From a virus, in the IMG/VR virus record IMGVR_UViG_3300009183_000275, positions 1 to 29,262 of that record: 29,262 nucleotides of DNA; one strand, 5' to 3'. The notes beneath the pieces were generated by a model. That model worked only from the letters and a program-made list of their open reading frames with translations. It was not told the DNA's origin and searched no databases. The position numbers and the translations under genes are program-made. Shown here piece by piece: positions 1 through 8,281 of this stretch (position 1 is the first letter of the stretch; each line of letters opens with the position of its first letter).

Positions 1-867
1 ACAGGGCAAGTAAATATTAGTAGTGCAATAGCTTCTAATCCGGTTGTAAATATTACTAATACAACTGCCGGTGGTAGTGGTACTGTAATACAAGCAGGTA
101 ATAGTTATGCTAATTATGCAATGAAGGTATTAAATGCAGCAGGAGACGAAAAATTAAGGCTTGATGGTAACGGTAATTTATTAGTTGGATATACATCAGA
201 CCAAGGATATAAATTTGGTGTAAATGGTACAAGTATTTTTGCAAGTAATATGATAATTGGAGCTTCAAGTGATGCAGGTATTACTTTAGTTCCGGCAAGT
301 GGAACAAGTAAATATCAAACTGCTGGAAGTGGAAATAGTGGTGCAATATGGCACGCAAGTATAGAAACGACTTTTGCTTCCTACGAAAATGCGGGTTGTT
401 CACAAATGGCATTTAAAACTGAAAATAAAGGGTCTGGTACAACTGATACATCAGTTGTCCAAATGGTAATACGTCCAACAGGAGATATTAGAATGACAAG
501 TTTAGTAGCGGCTGGTAGTAGAACTGTTTTAGCGGATGCAAATGGACAATTAAGTGCTCCTGTTTCTGATGAAAGCGTAAAAGAAAACATTATACCGATT
601 GAATATGGTATAAATGAAATTATGCAAATGAATCCCGTTTGGTTTGAATTTATTGATGAATATAAAAATTATGGAGAAGGCAGACAGAATGGTAACATAG
701 CTCAAGAAATGGAAGCGATTATACCAGAAGCAGTATTTACAACTCCTAAAACTGGTAAGATGGGTATTAACTATGACCAATTACACGCAGTATATATAAA
801 AGCTATTCAAGAGCAACAAGCTACCATAACATCATTACAAGATAGATTAACCAAAGCAGGTTTATAA
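1..867 (+). CDS. Tail fibre/spike protein with C-terminal S74 chaperone domain (5' end outside window)
   Basis: The reading frame is open from base 1, so the gene begins upstream; the ATG at 121 is internal to it. The visible part is a Gly/Ser/Thr-rich, beta-structured shaft followed by a C-terminal Peptidase S74 (intramolecular chaperone, endosialidase type) domain. The domain begins with the motif SDESVK at about nt 565, which supplies the Ser and the Lys five residues later that form the known self-cleavage dyad. It continues with the usual region around NGNIAQEMEAIIPEAV and a terminal helix rich in Gln and Leu. In this family the domain trimerises the fibre and then cuts itself off. The gene is the first of a run of adhesin genes. 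S74 assignment is firm; its place in the virion is inferred. Confidence 0.88.
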   Translation, partial: TGQVNISSAIASNPVVNITNTTAGGSGTVIQAGNSYANYAMKVLNAAGDEKLRLDGNGNLLVGYTSDQGYKFGVNGTSIFASNMIIGASSDAGITLVPASGTSKYQTAGSGNSGAIWHASIETTFASYENAGCSQMAFKTENKGSGTTDTSVVQMVIRPTGDIRMTSLVAAGSRTVLADANGQLSAPVSDESVKENIIPIEYGINEIMQMNPVWFEFIDEYKNYGEGRQNGNIAQEMEAIIPEAVFTTPKTGKMGINYDQLHAVYIKAIQEQQATITSLQDRLTKAGL

Positions 868-899
868 AAATAAATAATAAATAATAAAAAATAAATAAT

Positions 900-1073
900 A
901 TGTATCAGGTTCAGTGCCAGTTTATCCCTGGAAATTCCCAAATCTGGGTAGCACAGCTAACCCCCGAAGATCCTATTTATGATTACGATACCGAAAACGC
1001 TGCTTGGGTGCAGGCAGTAGATCTTCAAGAAGCCGATCCAACAGGTAGATTATATAGAGTAGTCTATATTTAA
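900..1073 (+). CDS. Small hypothetical protein (57 aa)
   Basis: This short ORF starts at the ATG at 900 and ends at TAA 1071-1073. It encodes MYQVQCQFIPGN and so on, a Trp/Tyr/Asp-containing and probably soluble protein with no membrane segment. It fills the gap between the S74 fibre gene (ends 867) and the first LamG-like gene (starts 1088). The upstream A/T-only stretch (about 868-899) resembles other leaders here and has no Shine-Dalgarno. It uses richer codons (CCC, CTG, TGG, GTG) than its neighbours, which may mean a separate origin. It could be a small fibre-associated protein, but I do not recognise the family. Frame openness and tight packing are the main support. Confidence 0.6.
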   Translation: MYQVQCQFIPGNSQIWVAQLTPEDPIYDYDTENAAWVQAVDLQEADPTGRLYRVVYI

Positions 1074-1087
1074 TACAAAAATAGAAA

Positions 1088-1849
1088 ATGGCTATAAATT
1101 TTAAAAGAGTTACAGGATTGGGAGGTGTAAACTTCCAAAAAGTTACTAATGGTGGGGTAAATTTTAAAACTCCTGCCGCTGCACCTACTATTGTTACAAA
1201 TGGATTAACATTATACTTAGATGCAGGAAATGCTACATCGTATCCTGGTACAGGAACAACATGGAATGACTTAAGTGGTAATTCAAACAATGGAACATTC
1301 AATACTACACCAACATACAACTCTAGTTTAGGAGGTTATTTTCAATTAAACGGAGGTCAAATTGTACAAAGCTTTCCAAGCAGTATATCACCTGCAGGAA
1401 GTTCACGAACTGTAATGGTGTGGTTTAATATGGCTGATACAACTAGAAGAGGTTTAATTGCAACTAGAGATACCAATAGTAATGGCGGTTGGGCATTTGT
1501 TCTAAATAGAACTGCAGCAGGTAATTTGAGTTATTTTAATATTGCTGGAGGTTTAATTGAAAAAGCAGCTGGAATCACTCCTGATAGTTGGTACATGGCA
1601 ACATTAACATATAACTATTCTACAACTACTGCTGAATTATTTATAAACACAACATCATTAGGGAGCCAATCTTCCTTTAGTGCTGATAGTAATCCTGGAT
1701 TTAATGGTGTAGCTGCTGCTGAGCAACAAAATGATTTTGGCGGTGCATTCAGCGGTAAATACAGTATAGTAAACATATACAGCAGAGTACTAAGTAGTAT
1801 AGAAATACTTCAAAATTATAACTTCTTTAAATCAAGATACGGACTATAA
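1088..1849 (+). CDS. LamG/concanavalin A-like lectin-fold virion protein
   Basis: This 253-aa protein has a short N-terminal segment with an internal GVNFxK repeat (residues about 13-28), likely for docking, followed by a laminin G-like/concanavalin A-like jelly-roll domain (about 38-253). The features of that domain are the opening GLTLYLDAGN, the loop SYPGTGTTWNDLSG, the strand RTVMVWFN, and the closing IVNIYSRVLSSIEILQNYN leading to a KSRYGL end. Such domains bind carbohydrate, and in phages they sit on tail fibres or capsid decorations. It is a paralogue of the next gene. Location among fibre genes suggests a receptor-binding or glycan-binding accessory. The fold call is confident; the ligand and the virion position are unknown. 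Confidence 0.82.
   Translation: MAINFKRVTGLGGVNFQKVTNGGVNFKTPAAAPTIVTNGLTLYLDAGNATSYPGTGTTWNDLSGNSNNGTFNTTPTYNSSLGGYFQLNGGQIVQSFPSSISPAGSSRTVMVWFNMADTTRRGLIATRDTNSNGGWAFVLNRTAAGNLSYFNIAGGLIEKAAGITPDSWYMATLTYNYSTTTAELFINTTSLGSQSSFSADSNPGFNGVAAAEQQNDFGGAFSGKYSIVNIYSRVLSSIEILQNYNFFKSRYGL
1241..1278 (+). repeat. 38-bp exact repeat shared by the two LamG genes, copy 1
   Basis: Bases 1241-1278 are identical to 2025-2062, and the bases on each side differ. The block encodes the SYPGTGTTWNDLSG loop, so the repeat may be protein-constrained or a recombination handle. Confidence 0.85.
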
Positions 1850-1862
1850 AAATAAAAAGTTA

Positions 1863-2642
1863 ATGCCATTAATTCTATCAAATACAAATAGTAACAGTAC
1901 TGCTGGGTACACTCTTCAAATGAGTAATACATTAAATAAAGGCAACCTCGTTATGTCGGCAGCGGCATCACCTTTTATAACTGCAGGATTAATATTAAAT
2001 TTAGATGCTGGAAATGCTGCATCATATCCTGGTACAGGAACAACATGGAATGACTTAAGTGGACAAAATAATACTGGAACATTAGTAGGAAGTCCTGCTT
2101 ATACATCAAGTCCCGGTTATTTTACTTTCGCTGCAAATAAAAACGTTACAACAGCTTTAAGTAATATTGCTTTATCTGCTGCAACTTTTATTGCTTGGGT
2201 TTATTCAACACAAACCCAAAATGGATATACAGGTGTTATATTTAATAGAACTGGGAATGGCGGAAGTACAGTAGCTGCAACTGGTATGGATTTATTTTCT
2301 AGCAATTCAGTTGGATATCACTGGAATGATAGTAGTTCAACCTATAACTGGAATTCTGGATTGTACGTACCAAATAATGCTTGGTCAATGATTGCAATAA
2401 CAGTTAATTCCACTTCTGCAACAGCTTATTTATGCCAATCTAGTGGAATAACAACAGCAACAAACACAGTAAATCATTCACCATTAAGTGGATTAAATTT
2501 CTTTATTGCTTGTGACCCAGCTAGTAAGTCAGCAAGAGCATTCATAGGTAATATTGCAATTACACTGATTTATAATACAGCTTTATCACTATCAGATATA
2601 ACAACAAATTATAACACTCAAAAATCTAGATTTGGATTATAA
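1863..2642 (+). CDS. LamG/concanavalin A-like lectin-fold virion protein (paralogue)
   Basis: This 259-aa protein is a second LamG-like protein 13 bases after the first. It shares the opening GLILNLDAGN, the SYPGTGTTWNDLSG loop, a central AATFIAWVYSTQ strand and the terminal TTNYNTQKSRFGL. The N-terminal about 40 residues differ from the paralogue, suggesting a different anchor. The two genes share an identical 38-bp block over the glycine/tryptophan loop (1241-1278 and 2025-2062) but are clearly diverged elsewhere, which points to an old duplication with local recombination or strong constraint. Likely a glycan-binding adhesin. The start at ATG 1863 gives the longest clean frame; no Shine-Dalgarno is visible. 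Confidence 0.82.
   Translation: MPLILSNTNSNSTAGYTLQMSNTLNKGNLVMSAAASPFITAGLILNLDAGNAASYPGTGTTWNDLSGQNNTGTLVGSPAYTSSPGYFTFAANKNVTTALSNIALSAATFIAWVYSTQTQNGYTGVIFNRTGNGGSTVAATGMDLFSSNSVGYHWNDSSSTYNWNSGLYVPNNAWSMIAITVNSTSATAYLCQSSGITTATNTVNHSPLSGLNFFIACDPASKSARAFIGNIAITLIYNTALSLSDITTNYNTQKSRFGL
2025..2062 (+). repeat. 38-bp exact repeat shared by the two LamG genes, copy 2
   Basis: This is the second copy of the block at 1241-1278, in the same reading frame of the paralogous LamG-like gene. Confidence 0.85.
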
Positions 2643-2655
2643 GAACACCCCTAGA

Positions 2656-2663
2656 TATTTATA
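2656..2663 (+). promoter_or_regulatory. Putative phage late promoter box TATTTATA before the collagen-like fibre cluster
   Basis: The exact TATTTATA lies in the 67-base gap between the second LamG gene and the first collagen-like fibre, 46 bases before the fibre ATG, in the context AGA-box. The same box recurs in other gaps before structural genes. The role is inferred from that recurrence. Confidence 0.5.
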
Positions 2664-2679
2664 CTAGATAAAGTCCACG

Positions 2680-2701
2680 CTTTGGGGACAGTGAACCAAA
2701 G
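2680..2701 (+). other. Leader hairpin upstream of first collagen-like fibre
   Basis: CTTTGG at 2680-2685 is exactly complementary to CCAAAG at 2696-2701, giving a 6-bp stem with a 10-base loop in the leader between the TATTTATA box and the ATG at 2710. No T-run follows, so it is not a terminator. It may affect mRNA stability or translation, or be chance. Confidence 0.3.
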
Positions 2702-2709
2702 AATTAAGT

Positions 2710-3900
2710 ATGGCAAATGAATTTATAGCTCGCAATGGTATTATATCTTTAAGTAATATCCAAATAACAGGTAGCCTGAATGTTACAGGTGGTATCACAG
2801 GTTCTATATCTGGAATGGCTACTACAGCCTCTTACATCAATCTCGCACAAACAGCTTCTTATAATTTACAAGCCATAAGCGCTTCTGTGGCAGTTACTGC
2901 TAGCGCGGCTAGAAACCCCGTATCACAAGGAATTACAGGTGTATTAGGTACTCAAGGTCCGGCTGGAAACGTTGGAACGCAAGGAGGTAACGGTATAGTA
3001 GGTATTCAAGGTACAGGCGGTCCAACAGGAACTACAGCTGCACAAGGTAGAACAGGTACTCAAGGTCCTACTGGTACAACCGTACAGGGTACACAAGGTG
3101 CTTCTAGTAGTAACGGTGATCAAGGCACTTTAGGTGCACAAGGTAGAGTAGGTACAACTGGTCCAACTGGCACAGTAGCAGGACCAACCGGCCCTTCAGG
3201 TCCTACAGGTAGAACAGGCGGATCCGGTCCAACCGGTCCAGTAGGTTCTACCGGTCCAACAGGTCCTCCTGGCCCGCCAGGTCCTCCCGGCCCAACTGGT
3301 TCACCTGGTCCAACAGGCGGACCCGGTCCAACCGGTCCAACCGGTCCTTACTCTACAGCAGCATCTGGCAATTCCGATTATGTTATGAAGTTTACTTCAA
3401 GTACAACAGCAGGTAATAGCTTAATGCAAGATAACGGATCTGCATGTATTGTGTCTAATTACATTTATATGTATGTACCTAGCGGTACTGCCGGTAGAGT
3501 AAATATCACTAAAGTAATTACTGGTAACCCTAGTGCAATAGCTTGTTATTCTAACGGTTCTTATTGTGGCGGTATGGATTACAGTGATAGTGCTACTCAA
3601 TTTCTATCTTCTTCAGATTATAGGTTAAAATACGATTTAAAAGATTTCAACGGTTTATCTTTACTTTCGAGAATTAAAGTATACAACTTTGCTTGGAAGC
3701 TAGACGATACAAGATCTTATGGTGTAGTAGCTCACGAATTACAGGAAATTTTGCCCGATGCAGTTATTGGGGAAAAAGACCGCATGGGATCAGACGGAAA
3801 TATGAAACCTCAAGGGGTTGATTATAGTAAAATAGTTCCTATATTAGTTAAAGCTACACAGGAATTACAGGAAATAGTTACACAGTTAAAAAATAAATAG
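2710..3900 (+). CDS. Collagen-like tail fibre with S74 chaperone domain, copy 1
   Basis: This 396-aa fibre has three parts. The N-terminal [13 protein letters not shown] block (residues 1-13) is almost shared with the next two genes and is followed by GS and TASY repeats; it probably docks to the tail. Residues about 77-213 are a Gly-X-Y collagen-like rod rich in GPTGP and GPPGPP, expected to form a triple helix. From about 222 comes a globular or trimerising part, then an S74 chaperone domain starting at S302-D303 with K307 (the Ser/Lys+5 self-cleavage dyad), [18 protein letters not shown], and a C-terminal helix. It is the first of three tandem paralogues and sits behind a putative late promoter. 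The likely role is host adhesion. Confidence 0.88.
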   Translation: MANEFIARNGIISLSNIQITGSLNVTGGITGSISGMATTASYINLAQTASYNLQAISASVAVTASAARNPVSQGITGVLGTQGPAGNVGTQGGNGIVGIQGTGGPTGTTAAQGRTGTQGPTGTTVQGTQGASSSNGDQGTLGAQGRVGTTGPTGTVAGPTGPSGPTGRTGGSGPTGPVGSTGPTGPPGPPGPPGPTGSPGPTGGPGPTGPTGPYSTAASGNSDYVMKFTSSTTAGNSLMQDNGSACIVSNYIYMYVPSGTAGRVNITKVITGNPSAIACYSNGSYCGGMDYSDSATQFLSSSDYRLKYDLKDFNGLSLLSRIKVYNFAWKLDDTRSYGVVAHELQEILPDAVIGEKDRMGSDGNMKPQGVDYSKIVPILVKATQELQEIVTQLKNK

Positions 3901-3931
3901 AAGTATTAGAATATGGCAAATGAATTTGTAG
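3894..3931 (+). repeat. 38-bp direct repeat at fibre gene junctions, copy 1
   Basis: Bases 3894-3931 equal 5135-5172 exactly. Each copy spans the stop of one fibre gene, the 12-base spacer and the first codons (MANEFV) of the next. Recombination between them would delete or duplicate a whole fibre gene. Confidence 0.85.
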
Positions 3932-5141
3932 CCCGTAATGGTATTATATCTCAAAACACCCTGCAAGTAACAGGGAGTATGAGTATAAGCAGCGGCGGTA
4001 TTACTGGATCTTTTTCAGGTACCGTAGCAACAGCATCTTATGCGGCTTTAGCTCAAACTGCTTCTTATGCTGCAAACGTACTAAGCGCTTCCTTTTCTAC
4101 TACAGCTGGTTATGCTCTAACTCCAACCGTACAAGGTACACAAGGTACACAAGGTATAGTAGGTGTATTAGGACCTCAAGGTGCCGTTGGTACACAAGGT
4201 GGACAAGGTACGACAGGTAACGTAGGTATTCAAGGCATAGGAGGTACACAAGGTACACAAGGTCCAATAGGAACACAAGGTATTCTTAGTCCTCCCGGTA
4301 CAATAGGTATAATAGGCCCTAAAGGTCCGCAAGGTACAGGACCCGGTTCACAAGGAGCTCAAGGCGGTACAGGCGGTACAGGTCCGCAAGGTGCTACAGG
4401 CTCTCCTGGAGGTCAAGGTACTACAGGTACAACTGGTCCTACCGGTAGAACAGGTCCTGCAAGCGCTGTAACAGGCAGTCCCGGTCCGACAGGCGGTGCT
4501 GGAGGTACAGGTCCACAAGGCGGTACAGGGCCAGCCGGCTCACCCGGTCCTCCAGGTGGTACAGGTCCGAACGGTTTGAGCGGTACCACAGGCTATATTG
4601 CTAAGTATACCTCATCTACTACTGCAGGCAGTGGATATGCATATGACGATGGATCTCAGGTATTGATTGGTAATACTTCAGCTAGTACTAGTGCAGGAAG
4701 TATTTGGATGTATAGACCAGGCGGTGCGGGTTATGGTAGAATAAATGTAATAAAAACATCACCAGGAGGTAATGACGCTGTAGCAAACTATTCTAATGGT
4801 AGTTATGTAGGAGGAATAGTATATGCTGATACTACTTGTAGCTTTCCAACATCTTCTGACTATAGATTAAAGTATGACTTAAGAGACTTTAACGGTACGA
4901 CTTTACTTTCAAGAATTAAAGTATATGACTTTGCTTGGAAAGTAGACGATACAAGGTCTTATGGAGTTATTGCTCATGAATTACAAGAAGTTCTTTCTGA
5001 TGCAGTTTTCGGAGAAAAAGATCGCATGGGATCAAATGGAGAAATTAAATACAAGGGGTGGATTATAGTAAAATAGTTCCTGTATTAGTCAAAACTATTC
5101 AAGAGTTGCAAGAAAGAGTTATACAGTTAAATAGTAAATAG
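3913..5141 (+). pseudogene. Collagen-like tail fibre with S74 domain, copy 2, frameshifted near its 3' end
   Basis: The open frame runs 3913-5076 (387 aa): MANEFVARNGIIS docking block, collagen-like rod (residues about 73-222), and an S74 domain with S315, D316 and K320. After [13 protein letters not shown] the frame turns into YKGWIIVK and stops. In the other frame, from about 5052, the sequence reads [14 protein letters not shown] and continues to a stop at 5139-5141, matching the [14 protein letters not shown] end of copy 1. One base appears to be missing around 5047-5052. As read, the protein loses the last roughly 30 residues of the chaperone domain, including its terminal helix, which would probably hurt trimer formation. 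It may be a real mutation in a redundant fibre gene or a sequence error. Confidence 0.8.
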
Positions 5142-5172
5142 AAGTATTAGAATATGGCAAATGAATTTGTAG
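5135..5172 (+). repeat. 38-bp direct repeat at fibre gene junctions, copy 2
   Basis: This is the second copy of the repeat at 3894-3931, 1241 bases downstream and spanning the junction between fibre copies 2 and 3. The first mismatch after the repeat is C at 3932 versus T at 5173. Confidence 0.85.
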
Positions 5173-6377
5173 TTCGTAATGGTATTATTTCACAGAATAA
5201 TATTCAAGTAACAGGTAGCTTGAATGCTACAGGTGGCATAACCGGATCTCTTTCTGGTACTGCTGCTTCTGCATCTTATGTAATTCTCTCTCAAACAGCT
5301 TCTTATGTTGTAAATTCAGTTAGTGCATCTTATTCGTTTACCGCTAGCTTTACCAATAATCCAAGTCTAACAGGTGCACAGGGTACACAAGGTATTCAAG
5401 GCGGTACAGGAGCACAAAGTGCACAAGGAGGAATAGGACCTCAAGGTACAGGCGGACCTCAAGGTACGCAAGGTACTACGGGTACAAACGGAAATGTAGG
5501 TATTCAGGGCGGACAAGGAGTTACAGGTACACAAGGTACCCAAGGTACACAAGGAGCACAAGGTTCGCAAGGAGCTCCAGGTAGTCAAGGTCCAGGTGGA
5601 ACAACAGGTACACAAGGCGGATCAGGTTCACCCGGCCCTCCCGGCCCTCCCGGAAGTCAAGGTACACTCGGTCCGCAAGGAGGTCAAGGACCAACCGGTT
5701 CTCCCGGAGGTCAAGGCCCAACAGGCGGTGGCGGTCCAACAGGACCTCCAGGCGGACCTGGTCCAACAGGTCCAACAGGCGGACCTGGTCCAACTGGTCC
5801 AAACAATTTAGCTGGTTCTACTAATTATATTGTTAGATTTACAGGGAATCTAGCTGGAACTACCGGTGTTACATACGACCAAGGAACTTTAATACTAGTA
5901 GGCGCTACTACTGCCAGTACTAGTGTTGCAACTGTATGGCTTTATAGAACCGCTAACGGATCTGGAAGATTTAATATTATTAAGACTGCTGGCGGATCTT
6001 ATGACTCTTTTGCAAACTACTACAACTCTACTTATGTAGGAGGAATAACTTACAGTGATAGTGCTACAGGTTTTGCAACATCTTCAGATTATAGGTTAAA
6101 GCACGATTTAAAGAATTTTAACGGTTTATCCTTACTTTCAAGAATAAAAGTGTACAACTTTGCTTGGAAATTAGACGATACAAGATCATATGGTGTTATT
6201 GCTCATGAATTAAAAGAAGTTCTTCCTGATGCAGTGAATGGCGAAAAAGATCAGTATTGTGAAGTCGATCCTACTAACATTAAACCACAAGCAGTTGATT
6301 ACAGTAAGATAATTCCTATATTAATACAATCCCTTCAAGAATTAGAAGAAGCGATTACAGAATTAGAAAGTAAATAA
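5154..6377 (+). CDS. Collagen-like tail fibre with S74 chaperone domain, copy 3
   Basis: This 407-aa protein has the same architecture as copies 1 and 2: MANEFVVRNGIIS docking block, TASY-type repeats, a collagen-like Gly-X-Y rod (residues about 74-217) with more GTQ and GGQ triplets than copy 1, a short head, and an S74 domain opening at S311-D312 with K316. The terminal portion is intact (QAVDYSKIIPILIQSLQELEEAI). Compared with copy 1 it carries a changed loop containing QYCEVDPTN. The three rods differ in length and triplet order while the ends are conserved, as expected for adhesins that diversify by unequal recombination. The three genes probably share the transcript that begins at the 2656 box. 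Confidence 0.88.
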   Translation: MANEFVVRNGIISQNNIQVTGSLNATGGITGSLSGTAASASYVILSQTASYVVNSVSASYSFTASFTNNPSLTGAQGTQGIQGGTGAQSAQGGIGPQGTGGPQGTQGTTGTNGNVGIQGGQGVTGTQGTQGTQGAQGSQGAPGSQGPGGTTGTQGGSGSPGPPGPPGSQGTLGPQGGQGPTGSPGGQGPTGGGGPTGPPGGPGPTGPTGGPGPTGPNNLAGSTNYIVRFTGNLAGTTGVTYDQGTLILVGATTASTSVATVWLYRTANGSGRFNIIKTAGGSYDSFANYYNSTYVGGITYSDSATGFATSSDYRLKHDLKNFNGLSLLSRIKVYNFAWKLDDTRSYGVIAHELKEVLPDAVNGEKDQYCEVDPTNIKPQAVDYSKIIPILIQSLQELEEAITELESK

Positions 6378-6379
6378 AG

Positions 6380-6410
6380 TTGCTTTTTAATTTAAAATAG
6401 CGTATATTAA
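6380..6410 (+). promoter_or_regulatory. Host-type promoter TTG-N20-TATATTAA before the radical SAM gene
   Basis: TTG at 6380-6382, 20 bases, then TATATTAA at 6403-6410. This has the spacing of the Bacteroidetes -33 TTG / -7 TAnnTTTG promoter, matching TAnnTT but not the last two bases. It directly follows the fibre cluster and lies 33 bases before the ATG at 6443. It is the weakest -7 box of the five seen here. Confidence 0.5.
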
Positions 6411-6442
6411 AGATCATACGTTTGTTATAAGAGATATAAATA

Positions 6443-8281
6443 ATGGTTATAAACTTAGTTAAAGATATACTACAGGAGGGTGGTTCAATTCACCCCTTAA
6501 TAATACCTCCAGATACTACCAACGGAACTGGGTTGATGAATCCATCTATTTTTGTACGTAATGGAAGATTGATTGTAAACCTACGTCACGTAAATTACAC
6601 TCTATATCACTGTGAAAACGGTCAATTATTTAATAACCGTTGGGGACCCTTAACATATTTAAATCCCGAAAACGACATTACTTTACGTACTGTTAATTAC
6701 TTTTGTAAATTAGATTCTAATTTTAACATAGGAGACTACTGTACCGTAGATACTACTCGTCTAGATGTTGAACCTATTTGGGAATTTGTTGGACTAGAAG
6801 ATGGAAGACTGGTAGAATGGGAAGGTTTATTGTATTTATGCGGTGTTAGAAGAGATACTACTACAAACGGACAAGGACGAATGGAATTGTCAGAGCTAAT
6901 AGTAAACAATGAAGCTGTAAAAGAGGTTGCGAGAAATAGAATAGAAGCTCCCAATGATCCAAGTTCTTATTGTGAAAAAAATTGGATGCCTGTTTTAGAT
7001 ATGCCCTTCCATTTTGTTAAATGGACTAATCCTACTGAATTAGTAAAAGTAGATTTAAAAACTAATACCTCTAAGACGGTTGTAACAAAAAGACAGGTAG
7101 GAGATCTCGGAAATTTAAGAGGAGGATCTCAAGTAATACCCTATAAAGGAAAAAGAATTTGTATTATTCACGTATGTCATTTTTGGTATACTACTTTAGA
7201 ACAAAAAAATGCTAAATACGATCATAGGTTTGTAGTTTGGGATAAAGATTGGAATATTGAATCTATCTCAGAACCTTTTAGCTTTATGGGAGGTGAGATT
7301 GAGTTTTGTACCGGTCTTGCTGAATACGAGGGTAATTTACTTATTACTTTTGGATTTCAAGATAATGCTGCCTACCTATTGAAAATGCCTACTAAGTTCT
7401 TTGATAACTTCGTAGAGTTTGTAGAAGAAGAAAAAGAGCATTGGAGATCAACTCCATATCCTACTTTAGAATTTACAACTTCTATACCGTCTAAGGGATG
7501 TGTAGTAGATTGTGCTTTCTGTCCTCAAAAAACCTTATTAAATGTCTATGACTCTACCAAGACGATGACATTAAAGAATTTTAAAAAGATAATTGATAAA
7601 TTACCCAAAGAAATTAGAATAACATTCTCAGGATTTACTGAACCTTGGTTAAATAAGCACTGTACGGATATGTTACTGTACGCCTATGAACAAGGGCATC
7701 CAGTATCTGCCTTTACAACAGGTGTTGGAATGACTATAGAAGATATAAAGCGTTTAAAAGACGTTAAATTCACTCAAGGACCTAATGGAGGATTTTGTTT
7801 GCACTTACCTGATCAAGAAAGAATAGCTAAGCACCCTATAACTCCTCGTTATATTGAAGTATTAAAGTACTTTAAAGAAGTACAAGATGAAATTAAAGGT
7901 TTTTACTTAATGTCTATGGGAGAGGTACATGAAGATGTTAAACATATCTTTCCAACAGCACATATACCGACCTTTTGGTCTCGAGCAGGTAACTTATTAG
8001 GTGAGGCAATCATTAAACCTGAATTACAAAAGTTTCAAGATAGGTTTAAGCATATGGATCATGGAGATCAAGAAATGACTTGTGGATGTATAGAAGACTT
8101 ATACCATAATGTAGTGTTACCAAATGGAGATGTATCCCTATGCTGCATGGATTATGGTTTAAAGCATATTATAGGTAATATCTACGATCAAGAATATAAT
8201 GATATAATTCCTAAACCTTTATCTTGCTTCAAACTTTGTCAGACTTGTGAAAATGGAGTAGACCCTAAAACTAAAGCGTAA
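6443..8281 (+). CDS. Beta-propeller / radical SAM / SPASM fusion protein
   Basis: This 612-aa two-part enzyme has an N-terminal region (about 1-330) resembling five-bladed propellers of the GH130/GH43 type: GLEDGRLVEWEGLLYLCGV (117-135), RGGSQVIPYKGKRICIIHVC (226-245), and FCTGLAEYEGNLLITFGFQ (288-306). The second part is a radical SAM domain with CVVDCAFC (C353, C357, C360), which ligates the 4Fe-4S cluster that cleaves S-adenosylmethionine, followed by FSGFTEP (395-401), the usual SAM-contact strand. Its C-terminus is SPASM-like: C547, C549, the pair C567-C568 after LPNGDVSL, a GNI motif, then C595, C599 and C602, enough for an auxiliary cluster. SPASM enzymes commonly modify peptides or sugars. 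The stop overlaps the next start by one base (TAATG), so the two are coupled. The substrate is unknown. Confidence 0.85.
   Translation: MVINLVKDILQEGGSIHPLIIPPDTTNGTGLMNPSIFVRNGRLIVNLRHVNYTLYHCENGQLFNNRWGPLTYLNPENDITLRTVNYFCKLDSNFNIGDYCTVDTTRLDVEPIWEFVGLEDGRLVEWEGLLYLCGVRRDTTTNGQGRMELSELIVNNEAVKEVARNRIEAPNDPSSYCEKNWMPVLDMPFHFVKWTNPTELVKVDLKTNTSKTVVTKRQVGDLGNLRGGSQVIPYKGKRICIIHVCHFWYTTLEQKNAKYDHRFVVWDKDWNIESISEPFSFMGGEIEFCTGLAEYEGNLLITFGFQDNAAYLLKMPTKFFDNFVEFVEEEKEHWRSTPYPTLEFTTSIPSKGCVVDCAFCPQKTLLNVYDSTKTMTLKNFKKIIDKLPKEIRITFSGFTEPWLNKHCTDMLLYAYEQGHPVSAFTTGVGMTIEDIKRLKDVKFTQGPNGGFCLHLPDQERIAKHPITPRYIEVLKYFKEVQDEIKGFYLMSMGEVHEDVKHIFPTAHIPTFWSRAGNLLGEAIIKPELQKFQDRFKHMDHGDQEMTCGCIEDLYHNVVLPNGDVSLCCMDYGLKHIIGNIYDQEYNDIIPKPLSCFKLCQTCENGVDPKTKA

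Noticed and set aside
381-1320. Minus-strand ORFs of 69-115 codons
   Set aside because: They lie across well-supported + strand genes (S74 fibre, LamG), lack recognisable domains, and all other genes are on the + strand.
3050-3350. Short periodic repeats that could be taken for a CRISPR array
   Set aside because: The period is 9 bases or multiples and encodes Gly-X-Y triplets; there are no constant repeats with unique spacers.
5367-5811. Opposite-strand and alternative-frame ORFs (Cys/Thr/Leu-rich, or Gln/Val-rich) in the collagen-like region
   Set aside because: They are reflections of the Gly-X-Y codon pattern in other frames and have unnatural compositions.
2710-6377. Diversity-generating retroelement acting on the fibres
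   Set aside because: No reverse transcriptase or template-repeat/variable-repeat pair with adenine-biased differences is visible.
6401-6420. Inverted repeat CGTAT/ATACG as an operator or terminator
   Set aside because: Only 5 bp with a 10-base loop and no T-run; likely chance in A/T-rich DNA.
6435-6442. Canonical T4 late box TATAAATA directly before the radical SAM ATG
   Set aside because: It abuts the ATG, leaving no room for a transcript start upstream of the gene, and it is a single A/T-rich occurrence; the TTG-N20-TATATTAA site fits better.
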